DNA of 64,000 bases. Origin: Martinezella lusitana. Lineage in GTDB: Bacteria; Pseudomonadota; Alphaproteobacteria; Rhizobiales; Rhizobiaceae. The DNA lies in contig NZ_JACHBG010000001.1 in assembly GCF_014207095.1 (NCBI RefSeq), forward strand, positions 496,001 through 560,000. Direction: 5' to 3'. Below are positions 7,933-15,955 of this stretch, piece by piece; within the stretch, counting starts at the first letter, position 1; each line of letters opens with the position of its first letter. Below the pieces are notes generated by a model. That model searched no databases and was not told the DNA's origin. It saw only the letters and a program-made list of their open reading frames with translations. The translations under genes were made by a program, and so were the position numbers.

Positions 7933-8631
7933 TCAGCTGCGGCGGCTAACGGTCGGGCCCTTTGAGGAGCCGAATTCGGCAATCACGGTTTCGCCGGCAA
8001 CCGCCCGCTGGCCGATGGCGACGCGCGGCGATGCTCCCTCGGGCAGGAAGATGTCAAGGCGCGAACCGAAGCGGATCAGGCCGATACGCTCGCCGGCGTC
8101 GAGCGGCTCGTTGGGATTGACGAAGCAAAGGATGCGGCGGGCGACGAGGCCTGCAATCTGTACCACGCCGATCGCGCCATGCTTCGTTTCGATGACAAGG
8201 CCGTTGCGTTCGTTCTGCTCGCTTGCCTTATCCAGTTCGGCATTGAGAAAGCTGCCCTGGCGGTAGGCGATGCTGGTGATGCGGCCACGCATCGGCGAAC
8301 GGTTCACATGGCAATCGAAGACGTTCATGAAAATCGAGATGCGCAGCATCGGCTGGTTGCCGAGATCGAGTTCCGCCGGTGGCGTCACCATCTGCACGCC
8401 CGAAACTTTGCCGTCGGCCGGCGATATTGCCAGATCATCGTCCTGCGGCGTCATGCGCTCGGGGTCACGGAAGAAATAGGCGCACCAGAGCGTGAGGATC
8501 AGGCCGATCCAGAAGAGCGGCTTGAAGATCCAGCCGAGGACCAGCGATGCGACGAAGAACCCCGCAACGAAGGGATAGCCTTCCTTGTGCACCGGAACGA
8601 TGACGTTGCGCACACTGTTGAACAAGCTCAT
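7933..8631 (-). CDS. psd: Phosphatidylserine decarboxylase proenzyme
   Basis: This 232-residue protein converts phosphatidylserine to phosphatidylethanolamine at the inner membrane. The self-cleavage site is the Gly-Ser-Ser motif at about residues 221-223 (AEFGSSKG), which makes a short alpha chain with an N-terminal pyruvoyl group. The N-terminal part has hydrophobic segments ([24 protein letters not shown]). The length fits the short bacterial PSD-A type. It is the first gene of the psd-pssA pair. Confidence 0.96.
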   Translation of the reverse strand: MSLFNSVRNVIVPVHKEGYPFVAGFFVASLVLGWIFKPLFWIGLILTLWCAYFFRDPERMTPQDDDLAISPADGKVSGVQMVTPPAELDLGNQPMLRISIFMNVFDCHVNRSPMRGRITSIAYRQGSFLNAELDKASEQNERNGLVIETKHGAIGVVQIAGLVARRILCFVNPNEPLDAGERIGLIRFGSRLDIFLPEGASPRVAIGQRAVAGETVIAEFGSSKGPTVSRRS

Positions 8632-8661
8632 CTACGGCTTACTCCGTTAGGGCACCTCTGA

Positions 8662-8681
8662 GGCAACCGATTCCGGTTGCC
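8662..8681. repeat. Inverted repeat upstream of psd
   Basis: A perfect 8-bp stem, GGCAACCG / CGGTTGCC, with a 4-base loop, lies about 30 bases upstream of the psd start. It could be a leader hairpin or an operator. No regulator is known from the sequence. Confidence 0.45.
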
Positions 8682-8881
8682 GAGCGCGAGGACGCCAATC
8701 AAAAGATGAGAACAAGATAAGCGGTCTTGCTCTGACTACCAGTCGACGGTGACTACAGCCAAACGCCGTCATGGGCAATGCTTTCGCGCGTTCGCCGACA
8801 GCGCAATCCAAGCAAATGCAGCACATCGATGCTTGTCCACCCCTGAAAAGCCTTGCTGACGTCTGCTCGTGCGGCGCAATG

Positions 8882-8909
8882 AAAAGGCCGCCGGTGGAAA
8901 CCGGCGGCC
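8882..8909 (-). terminator. Intrinsic terminator of the acid phosphatase gene
   Basis: A 10-bp perfect GC-rich stem (GGCCGCCGGT / ACCGGCGGCC) with a 4-base loop is followed on the minus strand by TTTT. It lies 30 bases past the phosphatase stop. Confidence 0.85.
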
Positions 8910-8938
8910 GTACCTATGTTTTTATGCTCGGAGGAAGA

Positions 8939-9637
8939 TCAGAGGCCCAGAGCGGCGCGCAGCTCGGCCTTGGCACCTTCATATTCGCTCTTGTAGTCGT
9001 CATGCGTCGTGATGGTTTCGGCGATGACGGTGCCGGCGATGCGCCCGGCTTCGATGTCGGAGGCGTAGTGGATGCCGCCGACAACGCGGTTATGGCCGTA
9101 TTCCCAGGCGCGGGCCATGATGGCGTCGCGCTTCTCCGGAACCATGTTCGCCAGCACGATGCCCATCAGAGTGCCGACCGTCGTATGGCCTGACGGATAG
9201 GAGCCGGACTTGGAGAGCGGCACGATCGGCTTTACGAGATCGCTGTAGAGATGCGGGCGCGGGCGCTTCCAGACATCCTTGGCCGGATCGACAACGGCAC
9301 CTTCGGTCTCGACGACGCGGTCGAAGAAGGCCGAGAACTTCGGCAGGTTGTCCTTGGTGAACTTTGGGCTGTCGATGACGTCGGAGAAGCGCCAGACATT
9401 TTCTTCGGCATCTGCTACGGCGCGAGCTGCCATTTCCGGCGTGCGGGTAACCTGGATCGTCAGGATTTCGCCAAGTTCAGCCTTCGTCTTCGCCGAATCG
9501 TTGGCGGGCGGCGGCGGCAGGAGATTGAGGAGGTTGATCTCCTTGGCATCTGCAAACGGCTTGGCATCGTCGGCGAAAACCGGCGAGGCGACACCGACGA
9601 CGAGCAGCAACGTTAAGGCTTTGGCAAAAGTACGCAT
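8939..9637 (-). CDS. Class A non-specific acid phosphatase (PAP2 superfamily), exported
   Basis: This 232-residue protein has a signal peptide (MRTFAKALTLLLVVGVASPVFA). It has all three PAP2 motifs: KX6RP in KDVWKRPRP, PSGH in SYPSGHTT, and RX5HX3D in RVVGGIHYASD. The order and length match soluble periplasmic class A acid phosphatases of the PhoN/PhoC type, which release phosphate from many monoesters. A strong terminator follows. It is separated from the ABC exporter gene by 133 bases and is probably a single transcript. Confidence 0.93.
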   Translation of the reverse strand: MRTFAKALTLLLVVGVASPVFADDAKPFADAKEINLLNLLPPPPANDSAKTKAELGEILTIQVTRTPEMAARAVADAEENVWRFSDVIDSPKFTKDNLPKFSAFFDRVVETEGAVVDPAKDVWKRPRPHLYSDLVKPIVPLSKSGSYPSGHTTVGTLMGIVLANMVPEKRDAIMARAWEYGHNRVVGGIHYASDIEAGRIAGTVIAETITTHDDYKSEYEGAKAELRAALGL

Positions 9638-9770
9638 TGAGGGCTCCCTATTAAGTGAGCCCCGTACCTAGCAAGCTGTCATCTCAGGTTCGTGACAGTC
9701 GGAGTGCACAAGATCTTCGCCTGAAATCTCGCTGCGACCGCTGAGAGCGGCGCCGAAGACGCAAGTCTGC

Positions 9771-11657
9771 TCAGTTTGCCGGCGCAAGCCGGTTGACCAC
9801 GCCGAGATCGTCGTTTTCGCGCACCTGCTTCAGGTGTTCTTCCGCCTGTGTTGCTTCGCGCTGGCGACTCCACATGGACGCATAAAGCCCGTCTTGGGCC
9901 AGTAGGTCCGCATGCGTGCCGCGTTCGGCGATCACGCCGCTTTTCAGCACGATGATCTCGTCCGCGCCGATGACTGTCGAAAGGCGGTGGGCAATGACCA
10001 GCGTCGTGCGGTTCTTGGAGACCACGTCGAGCGCTGCCTGTATTTCCCGTTCGGTCGTCGTATCGAGCGCCGAAGTTGCCTCGTCGAGGATCAGAACCGG
10101 CGGAGCTTTCAGAATGGTGCGCGCGATGGCCACTCGCTGCTTCTCGCCGCCGGATAATTTGAGGCCGCGTTCGCCGACCTTCGTTTCGAAGCCCTCGGGC
10201 AGGTGACGGATGAAATCGCCGATCTGGGCGATCTCTGCCGCCGCCGTCACCTCTGCCTCGCTCGCACTCGGCCGACCATAGCGGATGTTGTAGGCGATGG
10301 TGTCGTTGAACAGCACGGTATCCTGAGGCACCATGCCAATCACCTTGCGCAGGCTCTTCTGCGTCACGGTTCGAAGATCCTGGCCGTCGATGGTGATCGT
10401 GCCGCTCTGCACATCGTAGAAGCGGTAGAGCAGGCGGGACAGGGTCGATTTTCCCGCTCCTGATGGGCCGACGACGGCGACCGTCTTGCCCGCGGGCACT
10501 TCGAAGGAAATGCCCTTCAGGATCGGCCGTGCCGCATCATAGGCGAAATGCACGTCCTTGAAGGAGATGGCGCCATTGGCGATCACCAGCTCTTTGGCAT
10601 CGGGGGCATCGACGACTTCGGGCTGCACTTCCAGAAGGTCGAACATTTCCTCGATGTCGGTCAAACCCTGACGGATTTCGCGGTAGACGAAGCCGATGAA
10701 GTTCAGCGGCACAGAGAGCTGCAAGAGCATGGCATTGATGAATACGAAATCGCCCACGGTCTGGTGGCCATTGAGAACGGATAGGCCCGAGATCACCATC
10801 ATGACTGTCGTGCCGAGGCCAAAGATCAGGCCCTGGCCGAAGTTCAGCCAACCGAGCGATGTCCAGACGCTGGTGGCGGCCTTCTCGTAGCGTTCCATCG
10901 ATTGATCGAAGCGCTTGGCTTCCATCTCTTCGTTGCCGAAATATTTGACCGTCTCGAAATTCAGCAGCGAATCGATCGCCTTGGTATTGGCGTCTGTGTC
11001 GCTGTTGTTCATCGTGCGGCGGATCGAGATGCGCCAGTCGCTCGCCTTGACGGTGAACCAGATGTAGAGCCAGACGGTGACCGCCGTCACCGCGAGGTAG
11101 GAAAAGCCGTAGCCGCGCCAGAAGATGATGGCCGTCAGCAGGAATTCGATGAAGGTCGGAAAGGTGTTGAGGATCGTGAAGCGAACGATCGTCTCGATGC
11201 CCTTGGTGCCGCGCTCGATGACGCGCGAAAGGCCGCCTGTCTTGCGCTCCAGGTGGAAGCGCAGCGACAGCTCGTGCATATGCACGAAGGTCCGATAGGC
11301 GAGCTGGCGAACGGCATGCTGACCGACGCTCGCAAACAGCGCGTCGCGGAGCTGATTGAGGCCGAGCTGGATGAGGCGCGTGAGGTTCGTGGCGATGATC
11401 AGCGCAATGGCGCCGAGCATGAAAACCGGCAGGATGCCTTGCATGTCGATCTTGCCGTTCAGCGCATCGACCGACCATTTGAAGAAGTAGGGAACCAGCA
11501 GCAGGAAGAACTTCGAAACCAGCAGAAAGACGGTCGCCCAGACGACGCGCATCTTCAAATCCATGCGGCCCGCAGGCCACATATAGGGCCAGAGATTGAC
11601 GATCGTGCTGAATGGATTGCTGGAATCCGCCGATATGGTCTTCTTGCCGTCTGCCAT
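9771..11657 (-). CDS. ABC exporter, Atm1/HMT1-like (fused permease-ATPase)
   Basis: This 628-residue half-transporter has about six transmembrane helices (residues about 35-320) and a C-terminal ATPase with Walker [10 protein letters not shown], signature LSGGEKQRVAIAR, Walker B VLILDEATSALD and the H-loop His in IAHRLST. The helix region (FHLERKTGGLSRVIERGTKG, TVKYFGNE) resembles Atm1-type exporters, which move glutathione-linked compounds or metal conjugates. That substrate is a family-based inference. The ATG at 11657 has a GGAGA site; a start 15 codons upstream is possible. It acts as a homodimer in the inner membrane. Confidence 0.92.
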   Translation of the reverse strand: MADGKKTISADSSNPFSTIVNLWPYMWPAGRMDLKMRVVWATVFLLVSKFFLLLVPYFFKWSVDALNGKIDMQGILPVFMLGAIALIIATNLTRLIQLGLNQLRDALFASVGQHAVRQLAYRTFVHMHELSLRFHLERKTGGLSRVIERGTKGIETIVRFTILNTFPTFIEFLLTAIIFWRGYGFSYLAVTAVTVWLYIWFTVKASDWRISIRRTMNNSDTDANTKAIDSLLNFETVKYFGNEEMEAKRFDQSMERYEKAATSVWTSLGWLNFGQGLIFGLGTTVMMVISGLSVLNGHQTVGDFVFINAMLLQLSVPLNFIGFVYREIRQGLTDIEEMFDLLEVQPEVVDAPDAKELVIANGAISFKDVHFAYDAARPILKGISFEVPAGKTVAVVGPSGAGKSTLSRLLYRFYDVQSGTITIDGQDLRTVTQKSLRKVIGMVPQDTVLFNDTIAYNIRYGRPSASEAEVTAAAEIAQIGDFIRHLPEGFETKVGERGLKLSGGEKQRVAIARTILKAPPVLILDEATSALDTTTEREIQAALDVVSKNRTTLVIAHRLSTVIGADEIIVLKSGVIAERGTHADLLAQDGLYASMWSRQREATQAEEHLKQVRENDDLGVVNRLAPAN

Positions 11658-11807
11658 GTCCGTCTCCGGCGAAAACTGAAACAGCCGGGTATTGGCAACC
11701 ATTGGGTCGGCCCGGCTGGAAAAGACCTTCAGACGCAAGGGCATGGCCGTTGCGTGAAGGCGATGAGGGTTGCGCGACGCTTATACCATTTTTATCCCGC
11801 ATAAAAG

Positions 11808-11840
11808 CATCGGCCAGGCGTTGTTCGCGCCTGGCCGATG
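11808..11840 (-). terminator. Intrinsic terminator of the LysM gene
   Basis: A 13-bp perfect stem (CATCGGCCAGGCG and its complement) with a 7-base loop is followed on the minus strand by CTTTTA. It lies 30 bases beyond the LysM gene stop. Confidence 0.85.
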
Positions 11841-11869
11841 AATGTTGTTACCGCATACTGCGGGAGGCT

Positions 11870-13918
11870 CTAAAGGTGTTCGCCCGAGAGCCGCTTGCGA
11901 TGCAGCTCCTCGGCATTCGGCAGCGCATCCTTCGGCAGGCCGAACACCTGTCCGGGCAGGATCCTGTCCGGATTGTTGATCTTGTCCTCGTTCGCCAGGT
12001 AGATCGTCGTGTAGCGCACGCCTGCGCCATAGATGCGGCGCGAGATCTGCCAGAGCGTGTCGCCTCGACGGATGATCACGGCGCCGGTATCCTGCGACAA
12101 TGGTGCCTGTTCTACCGTCTTCAGACCATTCTCACTGGAGGAGATTTCGGCCTTGGGCTTCGCCGGCGCCGTCTGCACGGGTGCGGTAATCACCGCAATC
12201 AGCTGCTCGAGACCGGGCAATGCCGCGCCGACCGATTTTGCATCTTTCGGCAGAGCCTGCAGTACGCCTAGAGCCCTGCCGGCAGCCGCTGCAACATCGG
12301 CGGCAGTCTTCTTCAGGTCGGCGGTCGCGTTGACGGACGGCCGGAACTCGGAAAGCGACTTCAGCGCGATTTCCGTGCCGGACCGAGCAGCGGCGAGCTG
12401 CTCCGCATCCGGCTGCTTGCCGTCGGTGAAGAGACCTTTCAGAAGCGCAAAGGCCTTGCCGGCACCTTCCTTGAGTTTGGTAAGCTCGCCCTGGTCGAGC
12501 GGCACCAGGCTTGCGGAAGCCGATTGTGCCTGTGTGTTAGCAGCCGGTGTCTGTGCCGCGACGGTTATCTGGTTGCCTTCCGGACGGGTGAAGTCGACGC
12601 TGCCGCGCACTGCGACCTTGCCTGCTTCATCAAGTACGTCGACACGGATCTTGTGATTGCCGACGGCCAGCGGCATCGCGCCGTCGACGACGAAATGTCC
12701 GTCTGCGCCAGCCGCACTCTCGCCGATCAGTTTGTCGTCGGCATAGGCGCGAACCTTGGCATGCGGCTTCGTGGTGCCGGCAACAAAAATATGGTCGCCC
12801 TCGATCTCCACTGCATTGACCATGACGTCGGGCCGCTCGTCCGCCTTCACATTCGGGGAGCTCGCGGCCGGGTTGGCGGATGCGATGGTTGTGTCCTGTT
12901 GCTGTTGCGGCTTGGCGGCCTGGGTCGCCGCTGCATTGCCCTGAGTGCTGGTTGCCGTTGTGCTCTCTTCCGTCGACGTTACGCGGCCCTGCTTGGCAGA
13001 TGGCGCGGTAATGATGCGGCTTGCCGTGCCGGGCTTCGACACCATTGCGAGAAGCTGTGTTGAATCGTCCTTCGGCACAGAGACGGTGGCGACTTCGTCC
13101 GAGTTGACGGGCTTGCCGTCCTTGCCGGTGGCGCGCAGCACGAGCTCATGGTCGCCGGGCGGCAGCGGATTGTCGAGTACGGCGGCAAAGTCGCCGCTGG
13201 GGCCGACATTGGTCGTGGTGACGACCTTTTCTCCATCGACGATCTCAAGCTTGGCATTCGGTTCGGCCGAACCGGCGATCACAGTCGAGCCGTCCGGCTC
13301 CACGCGAAGCACGTCGAAGGACGGGACCGAAGACTTCGCTGCAGCTTGCGGCTCGGGTGTCGGCTGACCGCTCAGCGCAGCCAACGCCTTGTCGATTGCG
13401 CTGCTTGCCTCGGCGGCATTGGAAGGCAGGGATTGAACGATGGCAAGCGCCTTGGCGGCCCCATCCTGGGCCTTCTTGGCGAGGCCTGCAGTCGCGGCAT
13501 CCATGCCTTCCGGAAGCGCGAAGCCGACGATCGACTGCAATGCGGTGATCGACTTTGTCTTCGCCGCTGCGAACGCGTCCTGGGCCGGTGTGTTGCCGTC
13601 CTTGAACAGTGCCTTGAGCTCGCCGAGCGAGGTTGTTGCGGCAACGGTCAGATCGGTGAGCTTCTTGGCAAGATCCGCCGTGTTGACTGCCTTCGATACG
13701 GCATTCTGCGTTGCTTGGCTTGCGTTCTGCGCGGTTTCGCCAGCCTTCTGCGCATTTTCCTCGATGGTATTTTTCACCGTGCTGCCGGCCTGATTGACGA
13801 CATCACCGATCGGGTTCTTGTTGCCGTTGATGCGGGGCATCACGAAAAAGACCATCAAGAGGGTCGCAATTGCCAACACCAACAGAGCCAGCCACCCGGC
13901 ACGGTTCTTCATCATCAT
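11870..13918 (-). CDS. Membrane-anchored LysM protein with Ig-like and duplicated helical modules
   Basis: This 682-residue protein has an N-terminal membrane anchor (residues 8-28) and then a large periplasmic part. A helical module at about 95-175 and a second at about 485-565 look like copies of each other: LGELKALFKDG versus FALLKGLFTDG, and ALAIVQSLP versus ALGVLQALP. Between them lie two Ig-like segments (about 200-281 and 363-446), joined by a Ser/Thr/Gln-rich linker. The C-terminus is a LysM domain (about 613-662, RRGDTLWQISRRIYGAG), which binds peptidoglycan. The likely role is linking the inner membrane to the wall. The family is seen in rhizobia as a LysM protein of unknown function. 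A terminator follows. Confidence 0.88.
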   Translation of the reverse strand: MMMKNRAGWLALLVLAIATLLMVFFVMPRINGNKNPIGDVVNQAGSTVKNTIEENAQKAGETAQNASQATQNAVSKAVNTADLAKKLTDLTVAATTSLGELKALFKDGNTPAQDAFAAAKTKSITALQSIVGFALPEGMDAATAGLAKKAQDGAAKALAIVQSLPSNAAEASSAIDKALAALSGQPTPEPQAAAKSSVPSFDVLRVEPDGSTVIAGSAEPNAKLEIVDGEKVVTTTNVGPSGDFAAVLDNPLPPGDHELVLRATGKDGKPVNSDEVATVSVPKDDSTQLLAMVSKPGTASRIITAPSAKQGRVTSTEESTTATSTQGNAAATQAAKPQQQQDTTIASANPAASSPNVKADERPDVMVNAVEIEGDHIFVAGTTKPHAKVRAYADDKLIGESAAGADGHFVVDGAMPLAVGNHKIRVDVLDEAGKVAVRGSVDFTRPEGNQITVAAQTPAANTQAQSASASLVPLDQGELTKLKEGAGKAFALLKGLFTDGKQPDAEQLAAARSGTEIALKSLSEFRPSVNATADLKKTAADVAAAAGRALGVLQALPKDAKSVGAALPGLEQLIAVITAPVQTAPAKPKAEISSSENGLKTVEQAPLSQDTGAVIIRRGDTLWQISRRIYGAGVRYTTIYLANEDKINNPDRILPGQVFGLPKDALPNAEELHRKRLSGEHL

Positions 13919-14070
13919 TCATCTCCACGCGGCGCAGTCGTCGCAACTCCTGAAATTGCTAGCGATTTCGCCTGTTTTTACAAGCTTTCTCAGCCATTTT
14001 CGCATGTTCCGACACAAGTTTTCCGTCGAAAATTCTTGACTGAGCATTTGCAGCATAGTTGTTTGCAGTC

Positions 14071-14694
14071 ATGACCGACGATTCTGTGCCAATCCGATCC
14101 ATCTGCGTCTATTGCGGCTCAAGGCCGGGCCGCGATTCTTCCTACATGGCTGCCGGCCGCGCGCTGGGCAAAAGCTTAGCCGAAAACGGCCTGCGCCTGG
14201 TCTATGGCGGCGGAACGAAGGGCATCATGGGCGCCGTCGCAAGCGGCGTGCTCTCAAACGGCGGTCAGGTTACCGGCATCATTCCGGAATTTCTCGTCGA
14301 CATGGAAGCGACCCGCCATTCGCTCGGTCAATTGGACGAGCTCATCATAACGCCTGACATGCATGCGCGCAAACATACCATGTTCGAGCGTGCCGATGCG
14401 TTTGTGGCGCTGCCGGGCGGTATCGGCACGCTGGAGGAGATCGTCGAGATCATGACGTGGGGCCAGCTCGGCCGACATGAAAAGCCGATGGTTTTCGCCA
14501 ATATCAACGGCTTCTGGAATCCGATGATGGAGTTGATACGCCACATGACGGAAGAGGGCTTCGTCCACACGGCCCATCGCGTCCAGCCGCTTGTCATCGA
14601 CAAGGTCGACGATATTATCCCGGCCATCCGCAAGCATGCCGCCGAGGCACGCGGCGACCGCGGCGGCGAAGAAGCGGTCATCTCCAAGCTGTGA
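14071..14694 (+). CDS. LOG family protein (TIGR00730), likely nucleoside-monophosphate phosphoribohydrolase
   Basis: This 207-residue protein has the Rossmann-like LOG fold, with YCGSRPG near the N-terminus, YGGGTKGIMG and the signature PGGIGTLEEIVEIMTWGQLG. LOG enzymes release free cytokinin bases from their riboside 5'-monophosphates; many bacterial members act on purine nucleotides such as AMP. Which applies here is not known. The ATG at 14071 is preferred over a TTG four codons upstream. It converges with rarD at a shared terminator. Confidence 0.92.
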   Translation: MTDDSVPIRSICVYCGSRPGRDSSYMAAGRALGKSLAENGLRLVYGGGTKGIMGAVASGVLSNGGQVTGIIPEFLVDMEATRHSLGQLDELIITPDMHARKHTMFERADAFVALPGGIGTLEEIVEIMTWGQLGRHEKPMVFANINGFWNPMMELIRHMTEEGFVHTAHRVQPLVIDKVDDIIPAIRKHAAEARGDRGGEEAVISKL

Positions 14695-14768
14695 TCAATG
14701 CATGGTCGCGTCGCGTGGAACCGCGAAGCGGTCTTGCGATAAAGACTTCTGCAGAGCCAAATAGCCGA

Positions 14769-14806
14769 AGCGCACCGGCCGACCCGAGAAGTCGCGGTGC
14801 GCTTTT
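14769..14806 (+). terminator. Terminator between the LOG gene and rarD
   Basis: A 9-bp stem (AGCGCACCG / CGGTGCGCT) with a long loop is followed by TTTATGTTTT on the plus strand. It lies between two converging genes and may serve both. Confidence 0.7.
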
Positions 14807-14831
14807 ATGTTTTGCTAACTATAATTATGGG

Positions 14832-15743
14832 TTAGCGGTCTTTGCTCTGACGCAGCATCGACCAGCTGTAGAGCACGAGCCCTGCCCAGATCAGCGAAAA
14901 GGCGATCATCTGTGTCGAGCCGAATGGTTCCTTGAACAGGAAGACGGCAATCAGGAAGACCATCGTCGGTACGATGTACTGCATGATGCCGATCGTCGAC
15001 AATCTCAGCAGCTTTGCGCCATTTGCAAAAATCATCAGCGGTAGCGCAGTCACCAGCCCACAGCCCAGCAGAAGCGCTGTATCCGTTAGGCCGGTCTGAT
15101 AGAGGTGACCTTCGCCGCGCGCTTCGAGATAGATGATATAGAGCGTTGCCGGAATGCAGAGCAGCAGCACCTCGATGAAGAAGCCCTGATTGGCGCCGAC
15201 AGGCAGCGTCTTGCGGAAAAAGGCGTAGAAGCCCCAGGAGAAGGTCAGGGACAGGGCAACCCAGGGAAGGGTGCCGGCCTTGATCGTCAGGATGACGACC
15301 GCGATCGCAGCAAGACAGATCGCGATGATCTGTACGGGCGCCAGCCTTTCTTTCAGGAGCAGTGCCCCAAGCGCGATACTGAACAGTGGGTTGATGAAGT
15401 AGCCGAGCGCCGCATCGAGCGAATGGCCGGCGCCGATCGCCCAGACATAGGTGCCCCAATTGATCGTGACGAGCGTCGCGGTCAGCGACGCCATCGCAAT
15501 GGTGCGTGGATTGCGGAAAGCGGCCCTCACGTCCTTCATGCCGCCCAGAGCCAGCAATACGGCGCCCGCGACCGGAACGGACCAGAAAATGCGGTGAGCA
15601 ATGACTTCTAAAGCCGGGATATGCGCCAAGGCTTTCATATAGAGCGGCAGAATGCCCCAGAAGAGATAGGCCGTCATCGCATAGCCGAAGCCGCGCAGAC
15701 CGTCATTGCTTTTCATTTCCGGCTTGATCGTATCGGTGGCCAT
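14832..15743 (-). CDS. rarD: RarD protein, EamA-type transporter
   Basis: This 303-residue protein has ten predicted hydrophobic helices arranged as two EamA repeats. It carries the RarD-type start of the domain (GYAMTAYLFWGILPLYMK, HRIFWSVP) and the middle GTYVWAIGAGHSLDAALGYFINPL. RarD-family proteins are inner-membrane permeases of the drug/metabolite superfamily. The name comes from a chloramphenicol-sensitivity phenotype, and the substrate is unknown. It is transcribed alone; a RIME-like repeat lies upstream. Confidence 0.94.
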   Translation of the reverse strand: MATDTIKPEMKSNDGLRGFGYAMTAYLFWGILPLYMKALAHIPALEVIAHRIFWSVPVAGAVLLALGGMKDVRAAFRNPRTIAMASLTATLVTINWGTYVWAIGAGHSLDAALGYFINPLFSIALGALLLKERLAPVQIIAICLAAIAVVILTIKAGTLPWVALSLTFSWGFYAFFRKTLPVGANQGFFIEVLLLCIPATLYIIYLEARGEGHLYQTGLTDTALLLGCGLVTALPLMIFANGAKLLRLSTIGIMQYIVPTMVFLIAVFLFKEPFGSTQMIAFSLIWAGLVLYSWSMLRQSKDR

Positions 15744-15764
15744 GAGCGTTTCCCGTCATTCCCG

Positions 15765-15867
15765 AGAGCATTTTCGCCTTTCATTGGATCGCGAAAACGC
15801 TCTCTCTTCTTGTTTCTCTACGCATTCCGGACGGAAAACCGCTTCGCGCTTTTCCTGGAAATGCTCT
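15765..15867 (-). repeat. RIME-like intergenic palindromic repeat, copy 2
   Basis: This 103-bp element lies between rarD and cimA in the opposite orientation to the copy at 7826-7928. Read on the minus strand, it begins AGAGCATTTCCAGGAAAAG, continues GCGAAGCGGTTTTCCGTCCGG and ends with the arm GCGAAAATGCTCT. Inner palindromes (AGCGTTTTCGCG and its partner) are clear. It matches the layout of rhizobial RIME mosaic elements. Confidence 0.8.
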
Positions 15868-15955
15868 GTTATTTGAGACGGGATTACTCCAAGGCGCGCG
15901 GCGTGGCCAATTCATTTCCTTGACGGCATCGTCAACCTTTTTGATGAGCGGCGCA

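Larger units (their letters stand above)
8632..8938. other. Intergenic region upstream of psd
   Basis: These 307 bases hold the psd upstream region and the 3' end of the acid phosphatase transcript. Visible elements are a hairpin at 8662-8681 and a terminator at 8882-8909. No coding frame is credible, and no clear -35/-10 pair is identified. Confidence 0.5.
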
